DNA of 64,000 nucleotides from Bacteroidales bacterium UBA4772. Lineage in GTDB: Bacteria; Bacteroidota; Bacteroidia; Bacteroidales; VadinHA17. This document shows, one piece after another, positions 9,615 to 16,741 of this stretch. The first letter of the stretch is position 1, and the number at the start of each line of letters is the position of its first letter. Below the pieces are notes generated by a model. That model was given only the letters and a program-made list of their open reading frames with translations. It ran no database searches and was not told the DNA's origin. A program made the position numbers and the translations under genes. The stretch lies in NCBI GenBank assembly GCA_002403305.1, contig DHHM01000001.1:1-64000 (forward strand), in the 5' to 3' direction.

Positions 9615-10298
9615 TCAGTCAATGTGCATTTTAACCCTCGAAATGAACTTCTCTATGCTTCTTCCTTCATTGCTGTCAGGGTAACTGCCCTGTATCCTCT
9701 TGTATATCTCCAGCGCCCTGGAATAATCTCCTCCGGTCTCATAGAGCATTCCTGCCTTCATGAGATAAATAGGCGAATGAAATGAGTTGTCAGCCATCTC
9801 CGCAGCCTCGAGGTAGTATTTAATACCCTCACCGGTGTCACCCAGCTCAACGTTAGCATCACCTATCAGCCCTTTGGCCTGGGGGGCCAGTATCTCATCG
9901 CTGACCTTGTACTTGTTCAGGTAATCGAGAGCCTCCTCAAACTGTCCGAGATGCATCATACAGGCACCTGCATAAAAGTTTGCCAGTTTCCCCGATTTCG
10001 TGCTTTTGTATTCGTCGGCTATATCAATGAAGCCAAGATTGTTACCGTCACCGTAGAGAGCCAGCTTCAGGGAGTCCTGCCCGAAATATTGTTCTGCCAT
10101 GAATAACTGGCTGAGAGCCTCTTCATTCTTCTTGTTGTTGTATAACCTGACCAGCCAAATCAGTCCTACTATCACTACGGCACCTGCCAGTACGTATAAA
10201 AGTGGCTTGTAATTCTGCTCAAGGAACTGTTCTGTTTTTGAAAGTGTCTGTTCGACATTCTCCATTCCCTTGTTGCCGGTATCCTTTTTCTTGCTCAT
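9615..10298 (-). CDS. Membrane-anchored TPR protein, YfgM/TPR_21-like
   Basis: A 227-residue protein with a cytoplasmic charged N-terminus, one transmembrane segment at about residues 34-52 (LLYVLAGAVVIVGLIWLV) and a periplasmic or outward-facing domain made of TPR-like helices (for example FYAGACMMHLGQFEEALDYL and LMKAGMLYETGGDYSRALEIY). This architecture matches YfgM-type ancillary SecYEG proteins, with which it shares the single anchor followed by a TPR_21-like domain. Its position directly upstream of ribH is the arrangement often seen in Bacteroidota. The exact role (chaperone network at the translocon, or other scaffold) is inference from family resemblance. Confidence 0.75.
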   Translation of the reverse strand: MSKKKDTGNKGMENVEQTLSKTEQFLEQNYKPLLYVLAGAVVIVGLIWLVRLYNNKKNEEALSQLFMAEQYFGQDSLKLALYGDGNNLGFIDIADEYKSTKSGKLANFYAGACMMHLGQFEEALDYLNKYKVSDEILAPQAKGLIGDANVELGDTGEGIKYYLEAAEMADNSFHSPIYLMKAGMLYETGGDYSRALEIYKRIQGSYPDSNEGRSIEKFISRVKMHID

Positions 10299-10440
10299 TT
10301 CAATGTTCTCTCTTACAGGTCAGAAAAATAACTCCGCAAAAGTAGTATTTCTCTACTTATTAAAAAATAAAAGCATAAAAAAATGCCCCGGCAGGCGGCA
10401 GCCGGGAGAGTGTAAGCACGAGAGGTAATGCGACAATTGC

Positions 10441-10550
10441 CAGGGTTCCTGACCCTGCGGTCATCCCGTCGGTTGATCCTGTTCTTGCCACTGTGGTCGT
10501 CCCGTCGGTTGATCCGGCAGTTGACCCTGTTCTCGCCCCGCCGGTTGCCT
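10441..10550. repeat. 36-bp minisatellite upstream of recF
   Basis: A direct repeat with a 36-bp period: the core CCCGTCGGTTGATCC begins at 10465 and 10501, and a shortened copy begins at 10537. The repeats fill most of the 303-bp gap between the TPR gene and recF (10299-10601). Outside the repeats and the recF promoter I see an AT-rich stretch at about 10320-10385 and nothing else. Both strands stay open through the repeat, but no ribosome-binding site or conserved protein is visible, so I do not call a gene. Confidence 0.7.
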
Positions 10551-10566
10551 CAGCCATTTCTTTTCT

Positions 10567-10574
10567 TAACTTTG
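10567..10574 (+). promoter_or_regulatory. Candidate -7 promoter box of recF
   Basis: TAACTTTG matches TAnnTTTG of Bacteroidota and is 27 bp upstream of the recF ATG, leaving a leader of about 20 nt. No clear -33 element is visible. Confidence 0.5.
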
Positions 10575-10601
10575 GACTTCTATCAGAAGCGATAATAAGA
10601 G

Positions 10602-11732
10602 ATGCATCTTGCCAGGCTGGAACTGACCAATTTCAAGAATTACGGGGAGGTATCCCTCGAACTCTCACCGGGTTTCAACTGCTTTGTGGGAAACAACGGC
10701 GTCGGAAAGACAAACATTCTTGACGCAGTTCACTACCTCTCCCTCACCAAAAGTTTCTTCAACAACTCCGATGCCCTCAGCATAAGGCATGGTGAGGATT
10801 ATTTTATCCTCAAGGGCCTGTTCGTAAGCGATGGTAATACCGATGAACTCTCCTGCGGCTTCCAGAGACAGAAACAGAAGGTGTTCAGGCTCAACGGCAA
10901 GGAGTACCAGCGTATGTCGGATCATGTGGGCAAATACCCTGTGGTAATGCTCTCTCCGGCCGACAGCACCCTGATAACGGGTGGCAGTGATGAGCGACGC
11001 CGTTTCATGAACATGATCATCAGCCAGTATGACCCTGTTTACCTTGATGCACTGATGCGATACAACAAGGCGCTGATGCAGAGGAACAGGATACTCAGGG
11101 AGGGAGGTCGCGACAGCAGCAGCATGCTTGAGATCTACGATGAGATGATGGAGCCTGAAGCTGAAGTCATTCACCGCTCACGCAAAGCCCTGACAGATGA
11201 CCTTGTCCCGCTCTTCGCATCATATTATGCGAAGATATCAGGCGGGGCCGAGAGGGTGGGTATGAGATACCGGTCACATGTCAGCGAAGGGGACTTCCGT
11301 CAGCAGCTCGCCGATGCCAGGGAGAAGGATCAGAGCATGCAGTTTACAACCCTTGGCATCCATCGTGACGACCTTCTCTTCGAGATAGACGGTTACTCGG
11401 CACGCACCACGGCCAGCCAGGGCCAGCAGAAGTCATTCATCGTGGCACTCAAACTGGCAAAGTACGGCCTCATCAGCAAAATGAACGGCTTTGCCCCGGC
11501 ACTGCTCCTTGATGATATCTTTGACAAATTCGACAGCAACAGGGTGGAGGAGATCATAAGACTGGTCAACTCGGGAGAGTTTGGACAGGTATTCATTACA
11601 GACACCCAGCAGGACCGAATACACCGTATACTGGATACCACCGGCGTCGATTTCAGACTCTACCGCATCGGCCGGGGAGGAATAGAGGAGGAGATCACCA
11701 ACGGAACCAAACAGGCTGATGCGCAGGAATAA
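10602..11732 (+). CDS. recF: DNA replication and repair protein RecF
   Basis: SMC-like ATPase that helps load RecA at single-strand gaps with RecO and RecR. The Walker A is GNNGVGKTN (residues 30-38), the ABC-type signature region lies in SQGQQKSFIVALKLA, and the Walker B/D-loop is ALLLDDIFDKFD. The opening LARLELTNFKNYGEVSLEL is classic RecF. 376 residues, full length. The 3' end overlaps the start of the DciA-like gene by 14 bp, so the two are very probably cotranscribed and translationally coupled. Confidence 0.97.
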   Translation: MHLARLELTNFKNYGEVSLELSPGFNCFVGNNGVGKTNILDAVHYLSLTKSFFNNSDALSIRHGEDYFILKGLFVSDGNTDELSCGFQRQKQKVFRLNGKEYQRMSDHVGKYPVVMLSPADSTLITGGSDERRRFMNMIISQYDPVYLDALMRYNKALMQRNRILREGGRDSSSMLEIYDEMMEPEAEVIHRSRKALTDDLVPLFASYYAKISGGAERVGMRYRSHVSEGDFRQQLADAREKDQSMQFTTLGIHRDDLLFEIDGYSARTTASQGQQKSFIVALKLAKYGLISKMNGFAPALLLDDIFDKFDSNRVEEIIRLVNSGEFGQVFITDTQQDRIHRILDTTGVDFRLYRIGRGGIEEEITNGTKQADAQE

Positions 11733-12009
11733 AACCATAACCATCGGTGAGGCGCTGGATGACCTCATCAGGGAATACAGGCTGGCGCCCAAGCTGAAGG
11801 AGGCATCGGTGATTAACCTCTGGGAGGGGATCACGGGCAAGGTGATATCCGCGCGGACAAAAAAGATATACCTGAAAGAGGGTGTGCTGCACATCTACCT
11901 CACCTCCTCGGTGGTGAAGAATGAATTGATGATGCTGCGGGAGTCGCTCTGCAACCAGCTGAATAGCAAGGCAGGAGAGGTGGTGGTCAAAGAGATCGTC
12001 GTTCACTGA
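11719..12009 (+). CDS. DUF721 / DciA-like protein
   Basis: A 96-residue DUF721 protein. This family includes DciA, the ancestral loader of the replicative helicase DnaB in bacteria that lack DnaC/DnaI. Visible family features are IGEALDDLIREYRLAPKLKE, INLWEGITGKVISART and the C-terminal LYITSSVVKNEL-like strand (here HIYLTSSVVKNELMMLRESL). The gene begins inside the end of recF. The recF-DUF721 pair is a common Bacteroidota arrangement, which supports a replication role. The protein is short compared with proteobacterial DciA, covering only the core domain. Confidence 0.85.
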   Translation: MRRNKTITIGEALDDLIREYRLAPKLKEASVINLWEGITGKVISARTKKIYLKEGVLHIYLTSSVVKNELMMLRESLCNQLNSKAGEVVVKEIVVH

Positions 12010-12066
12010 TGACCGTTAACCGGCCGGTGCTGACATGTTGACAATCACTGATTAAGTCTGAACTGT

Positions 12067-12220
12067 CCCGGCCGGCGAAGCACTCAGATAACAACATTTG
12101 CCGGCCACGCCTCGCGAAGCACTCAGATAACAACGTTTGCCGGCCACGCCTCGCGAAGCACTCAGATAACAACGTTTGCCGGCCACCTCGCCAGAGACAC
12201 TCAGATATCAAAGTTAACCG
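12067..12220. repeat. 39-bp minisatellite downstream of dciA-like gene
   Basis: Four units with exact 39-bp spacing (12077, 12116, 12155 and a decayed copy at 12194) with the core GAAGCACTCAGATAACAAC followed by a GCCGGCCACGCC-type GC-rich half. Units two and three are nearly identical. Because 39 is a codon multiple, an open frame on the minus strand translates as a 13-residue repeat (RRGRQTLLSECFA), but nothing else supports a gene. Confidence 0.85.
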
Positions 12221-12253
12221 TTCAGCGATCACTGTACGAAAACCTGTCACATT

Positions 12254-14005
12254 TCAGGATACTTTGTAATCACCCATCCGTATCTCTATCCTGCGATGGT
12301 GTCCCTTGGAACTGACAAAACGGTACTCTCTTCCTGCAAAGCCAAGAACGGCAGATCCGCCCTCATCCAGGTGTATCGTTACCTCTGCCGCGGGGCTGTC
12401 GTGTAAAAGCACATTGGCCATCAGAAAAGCCTTCTCGGCACCGTCGCCCCGCCCGAAGTTCCATACCTCATCCGGCTGTGCCATCCTGCCCGAATCATAG
12501 ATTGACTTGTTCTTTATGCCCGACAGCACCTTATAAATACCGTCAGCCGATTCGCCTGCAAGCGCCGTGTGACATACCGGATTCCTCTCAATCGCTGCCT
12601 TGATGAACGGCCTCCAGTCGGTGTAATACATGTCACGGTATGCATAGAGTGCCAGCAGCGACATCTCCGACTCTGCCGCCGAAGCCTTTACCTTGCGTAT
12701 AATATCATCACGGCTGTCTGTGACAACTATTTCCGGGGAAGTTGCCGAAACAAATTCCCGGTCTTCGGATGGCAGTCTTGGCTCCGTTACCGTGAAAGCC
12801 CTGATATCGCTGAACATCCTCCTGACACAATCAGTGTGCTCCGTCGGAAATGATGCCAGGAACTCATCTTCAAGTTCATGAAGGTCAGAGCCTGCCTTTT
12901 TCCGCAGAAAATTCTCCACATCGTTGAGCATGATCTTGCCTGCCAGCGGCTCCGGGAAAAACTCTTCATTGTCAACCTCCGCCAGGAGCTTGTCGCGGGT
13001 CTCTTCGTTCATACCTGCCCTGGATGAGTGTTCATATTCAAAAAGCTTTTCCAGGGTGATGTAATAGACGGAGCCGGTTCGAAGATAATGATACTGGAAA
13101 AGACACTTGTACTCTGTCTTGAACCTCAGGAAGTTGATGAACACGGCCGGGGTAAGGGATGTCCTGACAAAACACCTCAGCCTGTGGCTGAAATTGAGAT
13201 AATCATCCTTGTTGATTGTTGCTTTGTCATAAACGCTATGTATATGCCCGGAAATATGGGATACTATGGTTACCTTTTCATTCTCCAGTGCCCTGCGCGC
13301 TTTACCCGACAACGATGTGCCGTTGAACCACATGTTTTTGGTCATGATACGGCGGTTGTTAGTCAGTAACCCCTCCTTCTCATCAATGAAATTCTGAGAA
13401 TGCAGGGGAGTGGCAATCATAAAAATTTTCTCCAGGGGTATCTCCCCGACAATGAACATTGCAGCGGCATAGAGAGCGGCAAGGCTGACACACTCCCCGG
13501 CACCTGTGGTGTAATGCTCCCTGTGTATGAAAGCATTCATCGCTTCCACAGTTTCTGTCTTCCAGTAAGGTATGACCGAAGAGTCATACCTGTCAAGTCC
13601 GAAATGCTTCCGTATATCAATGCTGAAATAATACCTGTCTCCCTCATACCCGAAAAGAGCATTAGACTGTTTCAGCAACTCCGTGTCAAAGAAATCCGAG
13701 AACCTGGCAATCTCAGTTTCCTTTTCGGTAAGCCCCCAGGTTTCAAGATCCAGGTTGAAGATATAATTATCAATAATATACTGCTTAATGCGGTTAGCCC
13801 TGCTGGTGAAATTCTTGTGGTGTATTTCTCTGAACCACGGGTCGTCACGCCATCTCCAGATCAGTGGAGACATGATATTTGCCAGCACCAGGGGATAAAA
13901 GAGCTCCGGAAAGATGAATATCTCCATGTCGGAGAGTGTGTAGGCGGAAGAGTATTTCTCAAGCGTCTTCCTGTCAGAAAAGTCAGGAGAAAGTCTGGTG
14001 GTCAT
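12254..14005 (-). CDS. Putative transglutaminase-like protein with a decayed second copy
   Basis: I do not recognise this 583-residue protein as a named family. It lacks a signal peptide or clear membrane segments, so it is probably cytoplasmic. The middle contains GAGECVSLAALYAAAMF (C172) followed by ATPLHSQNFID (H202, D208), the Cys-His-Asp pattern of a transglutaminase-like thiol hydrolase. Near the C-terminus, DEVWNFGRGDGAEKAFLMA (about 513-530) closely resembles the same helix of other transglutaminase-like domains, but Gly replaces the catalytic Cys, suggesting a degenerate second module. An ITDSRDDIIRK-like helical linker joins the two. It lies 44 bp after ndk on the same strand. Function, substrate and partner are unknown. 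Confidence 0.6.
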   Translation of the reverse strand: MTTRLSPDFSDRKTLEKYSSAYTLSDMEIFIFPELFYPLVLANIMSPLIWRWRDDPWFREIHHKNFTSRANRIKQYIIDNYIFNLDLETWGLTEKETEIARFSDFFDTELLKQSNALFGYEGDRYYFSIDIRKHFGLDRYDSSVIPYWKTETVEAMNAFIHREHYTTGAGECVSLAALYAAAMFIVGEIPLEKIFMIATPLHSQNFIDEKEGLLTNNRRIMTKNMWFNGTSLSGKARRALENEKVTIVSHISGHIHSVYDKATINKDDYLNFSHRLRCFVRTSLTPAVFINFLRFKTEYKCLFQYHYLRTGSVYYITLEKLFEYEHSSRAGMNEETRDKLLAEVDNEEFFPEPLAGKIMLNDVENFLRKKAGSDLHELEDEFLASFPTEHTDCVRRMFSDIRAFTVTEPRLPSEDREFVSATSPEIVVTDSRDDIIRKVKASAAESEMSLLALYAYRDMYYTDWRPFIKAAIERNPVCHTALAGESADGIYKVLSGIKNKSIYDSGRMAQPDEVWNFGRGDGAEKAFLMANVLLHDSPAAEVTIHLDEGGSAVLGFAGREYRFVSSKGHHRRIEIRMGDYKVS

Positions 14006-14049
14006 AAATTTTTGTTAACAGAACAGCGTACCTGCTCTTTTGTTCGTCT

Positions 14050-14469
14050 TCAGAATATTTCAATGGCAGGGAAGAAGAACGAAGCCTCTCTCCCGGCATT
14101 TTCCGGCGAGTCAGATCCGTGGACCGCATTCTTCTGAACGTCAGTGGCAAAGTCGGCCCTTATGGTGCCCTGGTCAGCACAGGCCGGATCGGTGCTGCCT
14201 ATCAGCCTCCGAAACTCCTCAACGGCGTTGGCCTTTCTCAACACCATCACTATCACCGGAGCGGATGACATGAACTCCACAAGTCCGCGGTAAAAGCCCC
14301 GTTCACGGTGCACATAGTAAAAATCCTCTGCCTGCTGTCTGGTGAGCCTCACCATTCTGAGGGCCGTAATGGTGAATCCTGCGTCAGTAATCCTTGCAAG
14401 TATCCGACCGGCATACCCTTTGCTGACAGCATCAGGCTTAATGATTGAAAAAGTGCTATCTGAGTCCAT
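14050..14469 (-). CDS. ndk: Nucleoside-diphosphate kinase
   Basis: Transfers the gamma phosphate of ATP to nucleoside diphosphates through a phosphohistidine. The start MDSDSTFSIIKPDAVSKGYAG and the active-site segment NAVHGSDSPENA (H117) are diagnostic; ITALRMVRLT and RGFYRGLVEFM complete the ferredoxin-like fold. 139 residues, normal for bacterial Ndk. It is divergent from the DHH phosphoesterase gene, with an 81-bp shared upstream region. Confidence 0.98.
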   Translation of the reverse strand: MDSDSTFSIIKPDAVSKGYAGRILARITDAGFTITALRMVRLTRQQAEDFYYVHRERGFYRGLVEFMSSAPVIVMVLRKANAVEEFRRLIGSTDPACADQGTIRADFATDVQKNAVHGSDSPENAGREASFFFPAIEIF

Positions 14470-14521
14470 AAACAGATGATAGTGTTAATTAGCCAGTATT
14501 TTAATACCTTGTTATTTTTCT

Positions 14522-14529
14522 TACCTTTG
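14522..14529 (+). promoter_or_regulatory. Candidate -7 promoter box of the DHH-FKBP operon
   Basis: TACCTTTG, a perfect TAnnTTTG match, lies 21 bp upstream of the GTG start of the DHH phosphoesterase gene, in the intergenic region divergent to ndk. Confidence 0.5.
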
Positions 14530-14550
14530 TCGCCTTCATAGGCCACTGTT

Positions 14551-15591
14551 GTGCCAGAGTTCGGTAAATATACAAAAGAATTAAAGAAGCTCATTGACAG
14601 AGCAGAGCATATTCTGCTGATATGCCACATCAATCCGGACGGAGATGCCATAGGTGCCATGCTTGCTCTCAGGAGATGGATCATCTCTCAAGGCAAGGAA
14701 CCGCGTATGATATCTCCCAACGCACTTCAGAGCTTCCTTCTCTGGATGAGCGATGTGGACAAGGTTGTTGACTTCCATCACAATCAGGAGGAAGCATCAA
14801 AGTTTATCCGTGATGCAGATCTGATCATCATGGTCGATTTCAACTCCACCTCCAGGATGGGTAAAGCTGAAGATCTGGTGCTCGCCTCCGGGGCGAGAAA
14901 GGTCATTATAGACCATCATCCCGATCCGGGTAACTTCGCTGACCTCATCATCTCTGATTCAGGCAGAAGCTCAACATCGGAACTTATATATTTTCTTGTC
15001 AACGGAATGGAAGGGGAGGAGTTCAGCGACAGCGACTTCTTTACTGCGGTATATGTGGGCATTATAACCGATACGGGCAACTTTGAGCACGGATACTACA
15101 CCGGTGATACAATGCGCACCGTTGGCCACCTGCTCGATATGGGAGTGGATAAGGAGAGGGTCTATAACCATATTTTCAGTAACTTTTCGGAAAACAGAAT
15201 CCGCCTGAAGGGTTTTGCACTGCATAACCGTATGGTGGTCAACCAGGAACTGCATACAGCCTATATCTGGCTTACAAAGGAGGACCTTGAAAGCTTCAGC
15301 CATGCCAAGGGCGACACCGAGGGATTTGCCAACGTGCTTCTGACTATCCGGGGCATAGTACTGTCGGTGCTCTTTGTGGAACGCAGCGGTTTTGTAAAGA
15401 TGTCACTCCGGTCCAAGGGCAGCTTCAACGCGAACCAGCTTTCCCGGCAGTGCTTTAACGGCGGCGGACACCGCAATGCGGCAGGCGGTGAAATGAAAGG
15501 ATCCATAGAAGATGTGGTACGCCATTTTGAAAACACCCTTCCCTCGTACAGGGAAGATCTGGAGGCTGCCGCCGCTGAAATAAAACAATGA
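14551..15591 (+). CDS. nrnA: DHH/DHHA1 phosphoesterase, NrnA-like
   Basis: Cytoplasmic manganese-dependent phosphoesterase of the DHH family; NrnA-type members degrade short oligoribonucleotides and pAp. Motifs appear in order: HINPDGDAIGAM, MVDFN, the name-giving IIDHHPDP, and GIITDTGNF; the C-terminal DHHA1 domain carries GGGHRNAAGGE. 346 residues is typical. The start is GTG, the first initiation codon after an in-frame stop and correctly placed after a TACCTTTG box. The stop overlaps the next gene by ATGA, placing it in an operon with two FKBP-type genes. NrnA activity rather than another DHH substrate is an inference from length and domain order. Confidence 0.9.
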   Translation: MPEFGKYTKELKKLIDRAEHILLICHINPDGDAIGAMLALRRWIISQGKEPRMISPNALQSFLLWMSDVDKVVDFHHNQEEASKFIRDADLIIMVDFNSTSRMGKAEDLVLASGARKVIIDHHPDPGNFADLIISDSGRSSTSELIYFLVNGMEGEEFSDSDFFTAVYVGIITDTGNFEHGYYTGDTMRTVGHLLDMGVDKERVYNHIFSNFSENRIRLKGFALHNRMVVNQELHTAYIWLTKEDLESFSHAKGDTEGFANVLLTIRGIVLSVLFVERSGFVKMSLRSKGSFNANQLSRQCFNGGGHRNAAGGEMKGSIEDVVRHFENTLPSYREDLEAAAAEIKQ

Positions 15592-16088
15592 GAACGGTCT
15601 GCATAATACTGATACTTATGCTCGCTGTAAGCTGCCAGAATAAGCCTGACAGCAACAGCAGCTCAAAAGCCCCGTCGGAAGCTGACCTGATAGAAATGAA
15701 CAGGTCACTGATAACCCGCGACCGTGGAGAGATCACGGAGTTCATAAGCAAAAGCGACATCCCCTTTACAGAGACTGGTACCGGTCTATGGTACAACGTA
15801 ATCACCGAGGGTAACGGAAAAAAAGTTGTCACGGGCGACAATGTAACCTTCGACTTTGAATGTACACTAATCAGCGGAGAGCCTTGCTACAGCGGGTCAC
15901 AGACGATACGGGTGGGGTATGCGGATGCGGGCAGCGGAGTGACTGAAGGACTCCAGATGATGACCAAAGGAAGCGACTATCTCTTCATTATACCCCCTTA
16001 CCTCGCTTACGGCCATACCGGCGACGGTGATATGATACCCGGACGGGCAATACTGCTCTACAGAATTCGAATCAGGGAGATCAATTAG
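15588..16088 (+). CDS. FKBP-type peptidyl-prolyl isomerase lipoprotein, GldI-like
   Basis: Exported lipoprotein of 166 residues. The N-terminus MRTVCIILILMLAVSC ends in a lipobox (LAVSC, Cys16 lipidated), followed by a Ser-rich linker. An FKBP domain occupies about residues 60-165: GTGLWYNVITEGNGKKV, GDNVTFDFEC, EGLQMMTKG and PPYLAYG are family signatures. Related Bacteroidota proteins include GldI, a gliding-associated lipoprotein, but the window has no other gld gene, so a general envelope-folding role is equally likely. It begins in an ATGA overlap with the DHH gene and is followed by another FKBP gene. Confidence 0.85.
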   Translation: MRTVCIILILMLAVSCQNKPDSNSSSKAPSEADLIEMNRSLITRDRGEITEFISKSDIPFTETGTGLWYNVITEGNGKKVVTGDNVTFDFECTLISGEPCYSGSQTIRVGYADAGSGVTEGLQMMTKGSDYLFIIPPYLAYGHTGDGDMIPGRAILLYRIRIREIN

Positions 16089-16133
16089 TTTGGAACAGTT
16101 TTTGCTGTAATTGGGAAAAATGTGAAAAATACC

Positions 16134-16643
16134 ATGAATAGATCAATATATGCTATCGCGGCCATCCTTCTCGCCGCCGTGACAATATCATGCAACCCGG
16201 CTAAAGCTTACGAGGAGGAGGAGAAGAGTCTGATAGCTTCCTATATCGCTGAACATAATATTAATGTTGCACCCGACTCAGACGGTCTTTATTATATCGA
16301 ACTGGAACCCGGTACGGGCGAACTGATAAGGACGGGAGATTCGGTTGGCGTATATTATACCCTCTTCTTTCTAGACGGAGAAGAGATCCAAAGCAATGTG
16401 GGAGGCGACACCCCTTACAGGCTCAGGGTCGGATCATATGAGGTCATTGAAGGATGGTCAGTAGGACTCAGGCACATGAAACTGGGAACCAAGGCCCGGA
16501 TACTGATGCCTTCCAGCCTCGCTTACGGTACAACCGGCTTTGGCTATTACGATTATTACGGAAACTATTACTCCGTAATTCCCGGTTATACCCCTCTCCT
16601 TTACGAGATGGAGGTGGTTGAACTCGTCAGGGCCAGAAAATAA
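16134..16643 (+). CDS. FKBP-type peptidyl-prolyl isomerase lipoprotein with Tyr-rich loop
   Basis: Second exported FKBP of the operon. The ATG chosen gives MNRSIYAIAAILLAAVTISC, a lipoprotein signal; a GTG 12 bp upstream is an alternative start. The FKBP core runs from DGLYYIELEPGTGELI to the final YEMEVVEL, with GDSVGVYYTLFFLDGEEI and EGWSVGLRHMKLGTKARI. The loop after SSLAYG is extended by a tyrosine-rich stretch (FGYYDYYGNYYSVIPGY) where most FKBPs have only a few residues before IPP. This loop normally borders the active site, so activity or partner choice may differ. It is transcribed with the two preceding genes and is followed by a terminator-like hairpin serving the opposite gene. Confidence 0.85.
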   Translation: MNRSIYAIAAILLAAVTISCNPAKAYEEEEKSLIASYIAEHNINVAPDSDGLYYIELEPGTGELIRTGDSVGVYYTLFFLDGEEIQSNVGGDTPYRLRVGSYEVIEGWSVGLRHMKLGTKARILMPSSLAYGTTGFGYYDYYGNYYSVIPGYTPLLYEMEVVELVRARK

Positions 16644-16684
16644 TCAGAACACTGTTGCCGGGAATGCCCCCGGCTTCACCGGAC

Positions 16685-16723
16685 AAAAAAAGAGGCTGCC
16701 TCAGATCGACAGAAGAGGCAGCC
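16685..16723 (-). terminator. Rho-independent terminator of the BNR-propeller gene
   Basis: On the minus strand, a perfect 9-bp stem (GGCTGCCTC with GAGGCAGCC, positions 16694-16702 and 16715-16723) with a 12-nt loop is followed one base later by T7. It lies 19 bp after the stop of the minus-strand gene. Confidence 0.85.
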
Positions 16724-16741
16724 CCGTTATTGATTGCTTAT

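Noticed and set aside
12067..12220. CRISPR array
   Set aside because: The 39-bp units are contiguous with no unique spacers and no cas genes are nearby; it is a tandem minisatellite.
11987..12250. Minus-strand frame translating the 39-bp repeat into a 13-residue repeat protein
   Set aside because: No ribosome-binding site, promoter or signal, and it overlaps the end of the DciA-like gene; openness follows from the codon-multiple period.
13400..14137. Plus-strand open frame of 245 codons opposite the transglutaminase-like gene and ndk
   Set aside because: It overlaps ndk, which is certain, and shows no domain signature; it is an antisense shadow.
15588..16643. Evidence for gliding motility from the GldI-like FKBP lipoproteins
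   Set aside because: FKBP lipoproteins of this type also occur in non-gliding Bacteroidota and no other gld or spr gene is visible.
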